Of a DNA stretch of 64,000 bases, positions 10,601-23,634 are shown one piece after another. Location: positions 12,208,053 to 12,272,052 of the forward strand of contig OX344750.2 of NCBI GenBank assembly GCA_947034885.2, given 5' to 3'. Numbering within the stretch: position 1 is the first letter of the stretch; each line of letters begins with the position of its first letter. The notes under the pieces were generated by a model. The model was not told the origin of the DNA, made no database searches, and worked only from the letters and a program-made list of their open reading frames with translations. The DNA is from Thuidium tamariscinum (Eukaryota; Streptophyta; Bryopsida; Hypnales; Thuidiaceae). The translations under genes were made by a program, and so were the position numbers.

Positions 10601-13600
10601 GAAGTTAATTCCCCCTTATGACGAAGCTAACACCAAATTTTGGAGAAATTGAGGTAACACTCTTCCTCAAGGATTGGATTAAACTCTTCCAAAAGTTTGA
10701 TTTCCTTTGGAAAGCAAGTCTTGATTTTGTTTAACTTGTCCATATTAGTTTTGATTTAAGGGGCCCCATTAAAGAGACACAAAAAGATATGGCGAAGGAA
10801 CGGCCAAAGATTGTAAAGCCAGCCAGCCTAGTTAGCAAGTTCCCCATTCAAACCAGCCAACTGAGATCAAGCCATCCAGAAGCAAGCCAACCGGGACTAA
10901 CCACTCGGCAGCAGCCAATAGCTTGCATAGAGAGACAGAACGTTGGCTCAGCTAGTTCGGAGCTGGGTATTCATAGTATTCAAACTTAATCTCATGGGGA
11001 TGATGCCTATGAGGTCATTTTTTCTCCAAATTTTTGAAAAATTTGAGTACTAAGTGTAACTTGTGAGTGGACAAAGTTTGAGAGAACTGATTAGTGTTGA
11101 GTTTTCCTTTGCAAAATTAGAAGCCTAAAGCTAGAAAAGTAGGGGGAGAAAGAGTAGATAGAAATTTTTTAAAGAAGTATTTAGCTTTTTTTTTGAAAAC
11201 CCAATTTCCGCTCAAAGTTAGGAACTAGGCACTATTCCCAAATTTTAGATTTGGTGTGCACCAGGGCCAAGAACCAAACTAGAACCTTTAGTAAAAAAAA
11301 TGAACAAGAAAACACAAGTCAGATCATTGAAGGGAAACTAGTCCACTCATGATGTAACTGGCCTCAAAAGCCCCCCCCCCCCCCTCTTTCACTCAATTGA
11401 CCTTACCATTCATATACAACATCCTCTCAATCTCATTTGGGCCTTACTTCCCTTCTACTTTAGTCCAACACAAAATTGCCTCAATCCAATACAAAAACTT
11501 ACTTTCTCTTAAATTCTCTCAAACTCTCTTAAATTTAAACATACTTCTACATACACACATAGAATATTAGAGAATAAGAAAGTGAAGATGCTTGTGAGTA
11601 AAGGAAAGAAGTGAAGGAGAGTACATATTGACTTTTTGAACCAATATTTTAGTTGATCGAGGACAAAGAAAAAAAACAAGAAAAAAAATAGTTTGATTTA
11701 AGGGAGGTTTAGGGGCTCACTAAATTAGAATAAAGTTGAGAGAGCTTAGTTGTAGGAAGAGTTGATTTTAGAAGCCATTAGTTCATAATGAAAAATTAGA
11801 TTTTCTTAGGATTTTTTATATTTTGACTTTGGAGTCCTATTAAAGGACAAAGTGAAAGATAAAAAAGATAAAAAAGACAAATAAAAGAGAAGAAAAAGCC
11901 AAGCAAGGAGAAATACAAAGCCCTTAAGGGATCGTGGAGATACACCTAAGACAACATTTTATACAAGACCATCGAAATGGAGGTGGAGTTAATATACCGA
12001 GAGGAAAGATTTTGCGGCCATGAAGATTTTGAAGTCAATATGATTGAAGTAAGTTCGTGAACTCACCCTTTCTTCCATTATCACAATTTAGAGAATTCAT
12101 TTATAAGTAAGATAAAACCCATAGAAAATCATAGCTAAGGTAAAATTAGAAAGGTAGTAAGTTTAGGGAAAAAATAGAGATAAAAGTAATATTAGAAAAT
12201 ATTATCAATCAAGTAGGAGTACGAATCCAATTACCTTTCTTCCATTATTATGTACAATTTAGAAAATTTATTTACAAATAGGATAAAATCTGTGGAAAAT
12301 CATAGTTAAGATAGAATTAGTAAATCAAGAGTGAAAGTAGAGAACTTTGAAAGGTATTTCTTGTGGATTACTTTAGTTTAGGCATCAAAGAGTTGGAATA
12401 CAAATATCCAAAAGAAACTACAATTATAGAATCACCTTTAGGCAAGAAAATTAGAACATATTTAAAAATCTTAGTATTTACGAAGCAATCGTTGCTTAAA
12501 CATTGCTTAGACAAAAAAGAACAATTACAACTAGAGCAAGGTAGGAGTAGACATTAGAAAGATCCATTGCTTGGAAGGCTAATTTAGATTACAAATAGGT
12601 AGACACCCAAAGCATAACATAAAAGAACTTGATTGTATTCACTTTTTTCTTAGGGTGGGAATAAAGCTCCTACACCAACCAACTTCCATTTCACACCCTA
12701 ACTAGGCTTCTTTGCCCTTTGAGGTGTGGGGATGCTCTAAAGAATTCAAAATAGCTCCTAGCTAAGTTTGGTAGGTTGGGAAAAAATCTCCTCTGTGGAC
12801 AAACATATTTAAGAAATTTTATATTTTTTAATATTTATCCACCTAAAAACAGAACTACTATAAGTTTTTTGGTTGAGATTCTATGAAACCTATTCTTGAT
12901 ATATAGATATGCCTGATTCTAACTACAAGTTGGTTAGAAAATTTAGACAAAATCAAAGGCTCAATATGCATCATAAAGCATTATAATAGACTAGTTATTC
13001 CGATTTCCTATGCTCGAAAATAGAACAACCTAGAATCTAGAAACAAGGGGTGATTGAAAATTAAAAAAGACAGCTACCTTATGTGGATTGCTAGTTATAG
13101 AAACCTAGCTCCACTAGTGTATCTATTTAACACACCCTCTACATCCACAAGCTTAGCATTCAAATGCCCTTTGTACATCAAATTTAACATGTTTGTTGTG
13201 TTCAGAAAGAAGCTTTGCAAAGAAATAGACAACAATATTGTAGTAATAACTGGTCCTTAAGAACACAAAATAGTGGAAAATAACTCACTAGAAAGAAATG
13301 GGGTCCAAATTGACAAAATTTTGACAAGGAAATATTTGAGATGACAAAGCTAACATTTTTCAATTATGTTTCCTTCATTTTCTTAAATTTTGCATTGTTT
13401 GTCAATTTCTTATTATATTGAAGTTCCCATCTAAGGAGATTTTGTGCTTATTGCACTACATCGTTAACTCATAGAAAATTGTAAAGTAGTGTAGAGGCAA
13501 CAACAACATTGTGAAATTTGAAATTCTACCAATTTGACTTTAAGCAATATAATCCAAGAAAGACAATGAATTAACAATTTTTCATAGGATGTAATTGAAC

Positions 13601-15220
13601 AAGTGTAACTATGACTTTTATTTTAGTGGATGATTTTATATAGAACTAGGAATAAAAAGCTAAAAGTGGAAAAGAAATCTTAGTCTATCTTAACGACTAA
13701 TAGTCTTTGTTAATAGTCTCTATTATACAAGTCGATCTTGAAGATATAGTCTGATGGTTTGACCTTTCATAATGCTTTAGCACTTAAGGTGTTATCTTTG
13801 CACAACTCATCATTAATTATATAGTTAATTACTTATTCTTATTTTTCATTTCATGCAACTTTTAGGTGTAGGATTAACAGATAAACTTATAGTCAAAGTC
13901 CATTAGAATCACCCTTAGATGATTCAGCATTGTCTAAATTATCTTCTTCCAAACTCTAACTCCTAACATTCTAGAACAATTCTATCAATTCACAATCATT
14001 ATTGCAACCTTGCCCATTTGTTTCCCAAATTGTTGACACTCTACATTGACTTCAATTTTCTATATAAAAGTTTGTACTTCTCCTTCCTAATTGTTTTGGA
14101 TTTGACTTGACATTGCTATATTGTTGCATCTAATGTTGGTGGCTTTGAAGGTTTGAAGGTTTCAATATAGTTGGAGGAGTATAGTCCTTTTTGCAATGAA
14201 TTTGTGTGTGTTTGTTTCTTCAACGGGGTTAGTATAGGTTTAGTTTAGAAGATTTGGAGTACTAGAAAATAATTTGGGATCTTAAGATTTGAAGTGTTGA
14301 AAAAACTCTGGAATTTGAATTTTCTCTTTGCATCTTTGTGTTTCAAAATTTTAAGCCGTTGAATTAGAGTTAGATTAGACTCTTCCTTACAATTATGATT
14401 TCATCTTATTTCCTATAATTCTTTTCTTTGGAATACATTCAACCTAGTCATAGGTTCATCTACAAAGATTATTGACGGGGTGGCAATGAATTCACACACA
14501 ATGGGCAATCGCTTCTTCTCATTGCCAAATGCCACATGCCTTGATATCTCCTACTTGAATTCTTCGACCACACCACCATCTAGAATTCTAATTTGTATTG
14601 GATATGTGGATTTGTTGTGATCAATTGACCTACCAAGATCTTGGATTTAGACTTTAGTACAAAATGTGTGTAAACTGTGCTAAGTTGGCACTAGCATCTT
14701 TTTTGTTTGGTTGCAAAATAGGAATTTTAGTTCACAACCTCATAGTTTGTCATTGAGAAAAGTTCATTCTTATTTTGTTGTAAAAAAGTTTCATTTTAAC
14801 CTCCAAATTTGAATTTGTAGGAAATTATTTGTTATATAGAACTTGATTGCATGACTTAGATAAAATTAAGATTAAGCAATTCCTACTCAGGGGGATCTAT
14901 ATATAGCTCAAAGATAGCCAATTAAGAAATGAAATATTCAAGAAATAAAAGCTAACAAAAGTTATGTCCAAACTAACAAAGAAAATGACCAAAAAAATTC
15001 AATTTACTATCCAAATCAAGACAATCCCATTGACAAAGCAATTGATAGATTTTTGTTAGTTTTTTTGTCATTTAGGACAAAAAATCCTTCTAGTACTTCT
15101 TGAGCAAGGAATTGTTTTATTCCACTTCCTTGTTGTTTTTGCATAGCAATGTGACAAAGCAACTCCAACAAGCTTTGTCAATTGAAATCAATAAAAGATA
15201 TTTTGGGCCTAAACAATCCC
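10600..15220. other. AT-rich intergenic DNA without supported genes
   Basis: Only short unsupported frames are present. A moderately GC stretch at 10789-10985 carries an open frame with many AGCCA/CAAGCCA words and may belong to the LTR-like relic upstream. A-rich and purine-rich sequence fills 11550-12600. A lone family H right end, GTGGGGATGCTCTA, lies near 12726. Nothing else was recognised. Confidence 0.5.
11371..11384 (+). repeat. Poly-C tract (14 C)
   Basis: Fourteen consecutive C in AT-rich DNA, followed by TCTTTC. Unusual for the local composition and prone to length error in sequencing. Confidence 0.8.
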
Positions 15221-15224
15221 ACAA

Positions 15225-15510
15225 GTTATCTTGAGTTCTTTGAGTTCCCAAACTATTCTCAAACTATGGGAACTTGCCACATCAACAAGCTAATATAGTC
15301 AAGACTATGCTACATTATAAAATACTAATTATTTAATATTTAAAAATACTAAACCTTTTGTTGAGTAATTTCCATTTTTTAATACTTATTGAAATTTTCG
15401 AAAAAAAAGAAGTAATTTTTTTTTCCATAAACTAAAAAATTTAGGCAACAATGGCTAGTTCCCAATTCCTACACAACAATGGGAACAACCCTGAAACTAT
15501 CCCCTTTTGT
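15225..15510. mobile_element. Probable family B element, decayed
   Basis: GAGTTCCCAAACTATTCTC, GGGAACTTGCCACATCAAC and, 200 bases on, CTAGTTCCCAATTCC and GGGAACAACCCTGAAAC follow the order of the family B core. No clear terminal repeats. A similar shorter fragment lies at about 710-765 and another at about 19140-19215. Confidence 0.4.
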
Positions 15511-15871
15511 TCCAGAATTTCTTCTAATAAGGGTTTGAAGTATTGTCCATTGGTTGAAGGGTGACCCGAGAAATTTGTTGTAGTAAGAAAACAATCATAT
15601 AAACAAACTCGGCATGTACCATTGCAATGTTGCAAAACTAGTCTATGATTCAAGGAATATATATCCCAAATGACTTCTTAATTGTTGAGGTCCAATTCCA
15701 CCTTCTTTGCATTCTAATGTAATTAAAATTGTAGATAAGTTGAATTGGAATTGAAAGAGGAAGTACAATTGGGTTGAATAATCATTGTTTTATAAATTCT
15801 TAAAAGACCACCTTACATTTCACACATAGGCATTAGTTCCTTCATTATTATTATTGCAACCATGTACATAG

Positions 15872-16074
15872 CACTACAAGAGAAAGGGGTGTTTTTAAGT
15901 ATAGTCTTAATAGTATAGTCTTTTGAGGAATGACTTTGATGTAAGGTTTTTAGTAAAAAAATATTGAAAAGACACTCTTTTTAGTAAAATTTTACTAAAA
16001 AACTTACTTAAAGTCATTACTTAAAAGACTATACTACTAGGACTATACTTAAAATACCCCTTTACCTTGTAGTG
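15872..16074. mobile_element. CACTA-type MITE (203 bp) with TAG target duplication
   Basis: The ends CACTACAAGAGAAAGGGG and CCCCTTTACCTTGTAGTG pair, and the arms continue inward (AAGTATAGTC facing GACTATACTT). TAG lies on both sides (15869-15871 and 16075-16077), the 3-bp duplication expected for CACTA transposons. There is no coding capacity; the whole element can fold into one hairpin. Confidence 0.88.
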
Positions 16075-16864
16075 TAGGGAGTCTAAGGAACCACAATAGA
16101 ATTCAAAAACATAAGAATAGTCCAACCTAAGGACAATAATGGAAAGCTCTATGTTTTTACTTTGACCACCTATAATATGTGTGTTTCTATTGAAAAATGA
16201 GTTATTGCATCTAACAAAACTCTCAAATTTGCCATTCTATTGCAACAAAAAATCATAAAAACAATCATTCTAAACATGAGCAATAACTAAAGGGTTTGAT
16301 GTACATACAATATGTCCCAAATTTTAGTTCAAAGTTGAATCCTTGTAGTTTTTTGGATTGTACAAGGTGAGTAATGTATATCAAATATAGCATTTGGGTA
16401 TTCATAGCTTGAAGATCAAATTCCCAATTCTAAATCCTTGATTTTAACTTGTATAATATTTTATAGAAATTAAGTATCCAAAAAATAGGTCAAAAAGTCA
16501 AAACTTCACTTTGAAAGCAATTTTAGCATCAAATTTGCTCTTGACATTCTAGGACAAAATTTTAGTGAATGAGGATGGTTTATATCATGATTTTCTTCTA
16601 ATTTCATATTTGAAACAATAGTTAGAACTTAGAATCTAAGTTGGATCTCTACTTTTACTACTCCGAAATTCAACCTAAATGTCCTACCTCTTTGGTACCT
16701 TACTATGTAGGCATTTTAGAATGACATGCAACTTGGGACATGGTATGAAACCTAAAGTTCTAATTTTTATCTCCATCTATCCAATTTTTAGAATTTTTAG
16801 TGGAATTTGGGACTTGGGATGTACTGTAAAGTAGCCCTAAGTTATTAGTACAATGATAAACGGG

Positions 16865-17722
16865 GGTGCTATTTTGTGAGCCTGCGAGCGTGAGCCTATG
16901 AGCCTATGAGCTTGTGAGCCTAAAATTTTTGGTGAAATTTTTAGTGATTTTTAGGGCATGGACCTATTACCGTGCTTTAAGAATTTTGAATTTTTATATC
17001 TAGTACCCCCTCATGGGATTTGAAATTTGTAACTTTCAAAACTTTTTTTTTCAAAAAAAAAATTTTCAATTTTTTTCAATTTTTTTTTCAGTCTTCTTTT
17101 TATTTTTCAAATTTTTTTTGCAACTCCATCACCCTCCAAAATCCCACTTGATATTGAAAGGGGTTTGGAGGTAGAGGGCTTTGGAGCTCTCAAAACTTTT
17201 TTTTTCATTTTTTTCCAACTTTTTTTTCTTTTTTTCTGACTATGTTACTAGTTCATTTTTTTTGCGACTTTTCACCCTTGAAAACCTTCTCTTGGTACCG
17301 AGAGATAATTTTCAGGGTGATAAAGTCGGAAAAAACAAAAACAAAAAAACAAAAAAACAAAAACTTTTTTTTGCACGACTCCATCACCCTAGAAAACCTT
17401 CTCTCGGTACCGAGAGATCAATTTCAGGGTGATAAAGTTGGAAAAAAAAATAAAAAAATAAAAAAACTTAAAAATAAAATTAAAAAATCTTTTTTTTGCA
17501 CGACTCCATCACCCTAGAAAACCTTCTCTCGGTACCGAGAGATCAATTTCAGGGTAATAAAGTTGGAAAAAAAAAAAAAAAAACTTTTTTTTTTTAAATG
17601 ACTTCACTTTTTTTTTCTCTTGGCTTAAAAAGTTCATAGTTTTTTTTGGTTAATTCTCTGGGCTCACAAAACCTACGCTCACAGCTCTCAGGCTCACGCT
17701 TTTAGGCTCACAATTTAGCGTC
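16865..17722. repeat. Inverted-end element containing a hairpin minisatellite
   Basis: The left side ATTTTGTGAGCCTGCGAGCG followed by repeats of GAGCCTATGAGC is opposed by GCTCTCAGGCTCACGC and AGGCTCACAATTTAGCG at the right. Between them are T- and A-rich tracts and three units of CATCACCCTAGAAAACCTTC + CTCTCGGTACCGAGAG + GATCAATTTCAGGGTGATAAAG, near 17260, 17372 and 17500. The 16-bp CTCTCGGTACCGAGAG is a perfect palindrome. Open frames across the units are repeat artefacts. Confidence 0.75.
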
Positions 17723-19942
17723 GTTGAATGATAAAGACTAAAGTGTTTTTCTAGCTTGGTACTTGTGAGTCAAGGAGTCTAAAAAACTTGTGAGTAAAAG
17801 AATTTAGTGAGCCCAAGAATATAAAGAACTTGTACGTCCATGAGTTTCTAAACACTTTAATAACTATCATAATAGAAACAAAGTTTGGAAGTAGGACATG
17901 ATGTGGTACAAGTTGTACATTGTCATAGCTTTCAAAAGTTTGTAAAAAACAATCTCACACTTAATTTAACTTGTCATTAAATGACTAATTAGACCAAGTG
18001 AGACTCTTAAAGCTTAGTCTATAAAAGCATGTGTTCTATTACACTATGTAATAGTATATGTGATACAAATATACCAAAATCACACTATTTTGAATTAGTG
18101 TAAAATCAAATATTCTTGTATTGTACCAATTTCTACAAATCTAAAATTTGTGGTGATACAAATTTTGTAAGTGATGCTAATTTATCCCCCTTACTATAGA
18201 GACAAATTAGTGTAGTGTTTTTCAATTCAAAAAAGGTGTATTAATTGAATAAATCAAAATTAGATCTTCTTTTTAATTTAATTGAGATAAGAAGTTATAA
18301 TAGAATTTTTGCACAAATATTAAACTTGCAAGACTCTACCAATAGAATAAATGAGAGCCTTTCTCATAGAAATTTCATTAAATTTGTTAAAAACTTAATT
18401 TAGCCTAATTAACCCATAAAAGACCATTTGTCCCTTTATCAAATAGTATGGATTTTAGGCAAGTTCCTGTAAGCTCATTTTTTGATGAAATTTTTTGAAT
18501 GTTTATTATAAATAGAAATACATATATTACTTCTTTGGAAATATGAAGTTTATTTTAATTGGTTTACAAGACCAAAAATTATACTACAAACCAAAATTAA
18601 GCTCTAAATTGAATTTGGTGGGTAGAAAAAATCAACAAAAAATTGAAACAAATTTTTTAAAATTTTATTCTCAAAGATCATATTCCTCTACATATAAAGA
18701 TTTGATTTGTTTCATTTAGATTTGTAATGTGAATTATGGAACATCTAGTATTGTAAGCAATAAAAGCATCCTTATGAAATAAATAATATACTTGATTCAT
18801 TTTTTAATTCAATTTTCACATCTTTTCAATATAAAAGTCACATATGGTTCACTTTGATTTTTTGAATAATTCAACATTGAATTTTTGTATTTTAATTACA
18901 TCTGAAAGCCATATTATTTAGTTTTTTCCTCCATCATATATTTTCATTAGAGGGAATTTGAAGCAAGGGAGGGCTAATTCAAGCATGTTCCCCTTGTTTT
19001 TCCTAATGCAATGAAAGTGCAGCTAGCTACTCCTACATAATAGATACGAAAAGAATTTAGTTTTTAAAATTTGAAAAAAGTTCAAAAAAAGAAGTTATAA
19101 AAAATTATTATATTTAAAATCTGATGTAGCTATCTCCCAATCACATTAGATGCTAATTTGGTGCAATTCCCAAAATTCCCCATTGTCCAAGAAGTCAGAG
19201 ACTCACAGTCTTGTTTAGTAGGTGGATTGCAACTAATGCTTCTACTTAATAGTTTTTTAGAGAATGAAAATCAAATGATTTTTTTGTTTTATTTCATTTC
19301 ATTTCAAACTCAAATCTTCATGATAAAAAAATTTAAAATTCAAGATCTAATTAAATGTAAGATTTTTAAGCTAAAAGGATTTAAAGTCTCATAAATAAGT
19401 TTGCTACATTGCTAAAAAATTTGATTTCTTCACTTAAAACACATTTATCTTGTAGTCTATGAAATCAAAGTTTCTATAGTTTTTAGCAAACTTTTTCATT
19501 TTAGTCTACTATAAGATCTTGTAGCTAGATATGCAAAAAATACCAATATAATTTTTTTGTTCTTTGCATTAGAAAGGAGAGCTTTGAGTATTTTTTGATG
19601 AAAAATAAGCCTTGATCCTTTACTAATTAAATATTTTTTTACAAACCAAAATTATTCATTTTTATATTTCATGTAGTAATACTAATTCAATAGATTTTTT
19701 ATCATATGTTTCTAAAAAGGCATTTCACTCCACCTACTAAAATATCTTGTAAAGTTTATACTTGTAAAAATGTTCATTTTAAAGATTGAATTAGATTAAG
19801 TTTTATAGACATTTACACTTTTGAAACTCAATTTGATGCATAGTTTGCTAATTAAATATATCAGAACATGCACAAATTCTGTATTATATTTCTAATTCTT
19901 CAAGTACAATAATTTATTCTATATTAGTGAAGGAACAAACAC
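17723..19942. other. AT-rich intergenic DNA
   Basis: Besides a family B-like fragment at about 19140-19215 (CCCAATCACATTAGATGCTAA, GAGACTCACAGTC) and low-complexity AT sequence, I see no gene, terminal repeat or RNA. Confidence 0.5.
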
Positions 19943-20227
19943 TCATTAGATGAAATTTGAGGGCATTAGGAGACTGCGGGTTCCCGGACTGCGAGAACGT
20001 AGTTTCTGCCCTGTGAACTCGAATCCTACGTGGTCGGGACACTGCCACGTAATAAATAAAAGATTCAAAATTTTTTTGACTTATTTTTGATATTTCAGGA
20101 TCCAAATTTTTAATTAAAATTTTTTTTTTTTCAATAAAAGTCGGCCTAACAACGGTCAGCGGCATTGGAGCCGTTTCGGGAACAGATCCGAAACGGCCCT
20201 GTAATGCCCTCAGATTTTTTCTAATGA
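19943..20227. mobile_element. Family B element
   Basis: TCATTAGATGAAATTTGAGGGCAT at the left is opposed by ATGCCCTCAGATTTTTTCTAATGA at the right. The core includes GACTGCGGGTTCCCGGACTG, CCTACGTGGTCGGGACACTGCCACGT and GGAGCCGTTTCGGGAACAG, GC-rich in an AT-rich surrounding. The 112-codon frame on the minus strand lies inside and is not a gene. The 29212-29496 copy is nearly the same length and layout. Confidence 0.78.
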
Positions 20228-20375
20228 CTACAAATGTTGTCCAATGGAACATTTTTAATGACTTAAATATGTCTTTTGTGTCTCAAAAATTAATTTTGAG
20301 TCACAAATAGACATATTACAACGAACATTTTGTCATTAAGGACATGCCTACCATTGGACAATGTTTCTACTAGTG
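20227..20375. mobile_element. Decayed CACTA-like MITE abutting a family B element
   Basis: The right end CATTGGACAATGTTTCTACTAGTG (read as the inner block plus a CACTA terminus) is opposed at the left by ACTACAAATGTTGTCCAATGG. The inner arms AATATGTCTTTTGTG and CACAAATAGACATATT also pair. The left terminus is altered where it meets the family B element at 19943-20227. Confidence 0.5.
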
Positions 20376-21144
20376 AAAAACTAAAAATTTGTGTAACCTA
20401 GAAAATATTGTCATTATATAAGAAAAGGTTGAAGAAATTGATACAATACAATAATATTACAACCCACGTTAATTTTATTATATTACAAGCTTGTGACTAT
20501 GGCAAATTAGTGCCATACACATTGTTGAACAACCCAAATTTAGTTATTTAGGATTTTTTTAATCTAAACAATATTTTTCTCTTAGAAGGATATACAAAGT
20601 GATCTTAATGAAACACTTGACAATAGATTCCCTCTTTCTTATCAAATGAAATCATTTGAATTGCTAGAAAATTATAAAATGATATCACTCTATTGGAAGA
20701 CAAATGTACTTCTTTATAGACAAATAGTTGATTTCCATCTATACTTTTCATATTTCATACATTGTACACATGAATACAAATGACTTTATCATTATAATGA
20801 AGATTTATTAGAGAAGATTTGGCTCCATAAAAGACTCTAAGTTCCCGCATAGTGGAGAACTCTAAGAACTATGCCACTACTGAAATTTGATGTAGTCAAG
20901 TGATGGTGGCATCAAATTTTTAATTTTTAATTTTTAGAAAAAAAAACCCGACTTTTTTTTCTCAATTTCAAGATGAATTTTTTATTTTTAAATTTATGAC
21001 AGCTAACAACAATCAATTGTTCCCTCATTGTTGCAGAAACAACATCAAGAGTTGGCTTGCAATGGCCTTCTATTCCCTAAAAACTTCTTCTAATGATTTC
21101 ATATTCTCCCCCATCTACACTTGAAGACATTAGATGTTTTTTCT

Positions 21145-21350
21145 GCTAGTAACAAGACTACAAGTTCTTGACTATCGGAACGTTGGGGAACGCTGTCGCG
21201 TCTACGATCTGATGTGGCTGAGAGTCTTTCACGTCAGATAATAATAATAAAATAAATAAAATTTTGAAAAAAATATTATTATTATTATTATTTTATTAAT
21301 TTTTATTCTGACTGTTCTCAGCATTGGGAACGGGCCTAAAATAGTCTTCT
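21145..21350. mobile_element. Family B element, decayed
   Basis: The family core is recognisable as ACTATCGGAACGTTGGGGAACG, GATCTGATGTGGCTGAG, CACGTCAGATAATAATAA and, after a (TTA)n tract, TCTCAGCATTGGGAACGGGCC. The ends are too decayed to fix, so the limits are approximate. The ATAATAAT/TTATTATT tracts at 21239-21290 are mutually complementary. Confidence 0.5.
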
Positions 21351-21654
21351 AATCTCTGAAAAAGCATCCAATGAGTAGGTTGTTTGTTTTGTTTCTTATG
21401 ATGAGATCTCCCAGACCCTATGTCCCTTTCTTGAGTTCTTTGTACCATTGGAAAGCCCTTGGTTGGTTGGTTGGTTTTTTTTTGTTTTTTTTGTTTTATT
21501 TGTCACATTGAGATTTGAGAACTTGAAATCTCTTGGCCCATGTGTCTTCCCGTCCCGTGTTTGGTATCGTCAAAAAGCTCTCGGTGTGGAAGGATGCATG
21601 GGCATTGTTTATGAATCTTTGAGTTTTTTTTGGTTCTAAAAAATTTGAAAATGA

Positions 21655-21860
21655 CTTTTAATTATATTTTGGTTGCAATCTTGGTATTGTTTGAAAGCCC
21701 TTGGCAAGGAGAGGTGCATTGACTTGATTTTGTGGTGTTTGAACCTATGGTGAGAAAGTTATTGAATTTTGAAGTTTTAGTAGATTGAAATATTAAAAAA
21801 TACTTTACTTATATTTTGACTATGGCAATAGCGGATGGCACAGTGGTACAAATAAAATTA
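21655..21860 (+). repeat. Dispersed repeat related to 62730-62900
   Basis: The block GTTTGAAAGCCCTTGG, then TTATATTTTGACTATGGCAA and GATGGCACAG, corresponds in order to GTTGGAAAGCTCTCAA, TTATATTTTGGTTGTGGCAA and GACAGCACAG near 62730-62890. A further, weaker version of the first block begins near 21446. No coding frame is kept between copies; the origin is unknown. Confidence 0.5.
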
Positions 21861-22456
21861 AAAAAATGCATGACTCTAAGGTAGGAAGTCCACAAAGTGC
21901 CCTTTGAACAGCTGAAACTCAATTAAGGGAAGTTGAACTGCTCAAAATATTTTTTTTGCATATTTTTCATGAATGACAAATGAAATTGACACCTAACCCA
22001 AGTCATTTCATAATTTTTGGAGCTTTGTGGAATTAACTATAAATTTTTGAAGTTGAAATATAATAATCAATAAACGTGTCTACCTCTGGAATGTACATAA
22101 TTTATAGATTTTTGGTTGTGATTGAGAAAGGGACATGTACAAAATATATACATTTGAGGAGGTGGACACTATATAGAACGAGCGCCCTTTATGGACCTCC
22201 TACCTTTCAGAGTTCAGACAGTGAGGGTGACAATTTTTTCTTCAAGCATCCAACAGAAAAGCGTTTGAGAGCACGTTCCCGACTTGCCAAGACTCCAAAT
22301 CTGACATGTCATGCCAAGTCAGCCAATTCCCCCCGAAAGTTTGGCCCTTTTCATTCATCCGCCCCACATCCGCCCCACAGCCAGCACGTGTCGCATCCCA
22401 ATTTTCATGGACGCCTGTGTGAACGGAACAGCTCGGCTGGCGAGGTGGGTTGGTGC

Positions 22457-22768
22457 AACTCCGTCCAGTCTGGACGGAATTCCGTAGCCCAAGTCGGAAT
22501 TTGATGGACGAGAACTGCATGCCGCTGCCGGCAGTCGGTCCGGCCGCCATTTAGTCAATTCAGGCTGTCAGTCCACCAACTGAAAAGAGCAACAGAATGG
22601 CCGACTATTTGAAAACTCCGTCAGTTTTCAGTGCTTTTCCCAGCTCCGAGGGACGGACAGAGTCTCTTGAGGGACTTTTGTTTGGAACTGGAAGCATTTT
22701 CCCGCATTCAGGTGCGAATTGGGATTGGCTCGAATGAGTCCACGGAGGGGTCTGCAGCTTACTGAGGA
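22457..22768 (+). repeat. GC-rich dispersed segment, copy 1
   Basis: It shares CAACTCCGTCCAGTC, TTGATGGACGAGAACTGCA, GCCGGCAGTCGGTCCG, AGGGACGGACAGAGTCT and GAATGAGTCCACGGAGG with 23901-24305 in the same order and orientation. It is much more GC-rich than its surroundings, which suggests origin from a genic region. No convincing reading frame is preserved in both copies. Overlapping frames at 22076-22558 run on both strands and are not supported. Confidence 0.75.
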
Positions 22769-23239
22769 GGGCTAGAAAAAGGAAATAACAAAAAAGTCTT
22801 CCAGGGGTGTCGAAGTTGCAAATTGCTATCCAGACAAATCTCCGCACCCGCATTCCGTACTAAGTCAGTGCTACGAAATCACTAGACCTTAAATCCTACC
22901 ATCGAAGGTGGGCCCAGCAGGGTGAATTTTGCGTTCTCCGGATGAAAGTGAAAAAAGTCCCCTATTTTGTGCTGTGCTTGGGGTATGTAAGTTCTAGACC
23001 TCTCATAGCTAATTTGGAGTTTGCAAATATGAATTCAAAATTTGTGAAAAAAAATTGTCAAAAATTTAAAATTCTTGCATTTTCCTCTAAGGCAAATCCA
23101 CTTGCTGGGTCTACTTTTGATTTGTGCTACAAAATCACTGGTTTGTTTCAAGGGCTGGTTTTTGTTTGGAATTAGGTTGTAATTCTCTTGAGTATATAGT
23201 TTCCACTAACTATTTTAAATTAATTCACAATAATTACAT

Positions 23240-23469
23240 TAAATAGTGCAATTAGGTTGCCTTTTCATCTAGGTTGCCTTACCCCAAGAAAATCAATCTA
23301 AAAGCCATCAAAGTCAACAAATATTTCTACTAATACACATGGAGGTTCATGAATTTGAACTACACCAATGAGTAATTCAAAAGTAGTGTATTCTTGTACA
23401 ATAATGCAATTGTTTATATTATATGGAATGTCAAGAAATTAGTAAGGGGCAACCTAATTTCACTATTTA
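23240..23469. mobile_element. Family D MITE, copy 1
   Basis: TAAATAGTGCAATTAGGTTGCC at the left is opposed by GGCAACCTAATTTCACTATTTA at the right (one change). Inner blocks CATGGAGGTTCATGAA and ATGTCAAGAAATTAG recur in copies 2 and 3. It is 230 bp and non-coding. The target duplication cannot be separated from the terminal repeat. Confidence 0.78.
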
Positions 23470-23634
23470 GCATCCTTTTGACTGTTGGCACATTCAAAAA
23501 GTGCCTTGCTGCTATAGCCAACATATTAGGAAAAAAAAGTATTCTTCTAATTTTCTAATTCACAAAAACTTCAAAATTTAATCACAAAGAGCAGCCCCAC
23601 ACGAACACGGGCACACGGCCAAGTCTTAATTCTC

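Noticed and set aside
17181-17517. Two overlapping Lys/Phe-rich frames of 83 and 91 codons
   Set aside because: Products of the minisatellite and poly-A/poly-T tracts.
19914-20252. 112-codon minus-strand frame
   Set aside because: Runs across a family B transposable element and its boundaries; not kept in the related copy at 29212-29496.
22076-22558. 142-codon plus-strand and 102-codon minus-strand frames
   Set aside because: They overlap on opposite strands in a GC-rich repeat, and the second copy of the repeat (23901-24305) does not keep either frame.
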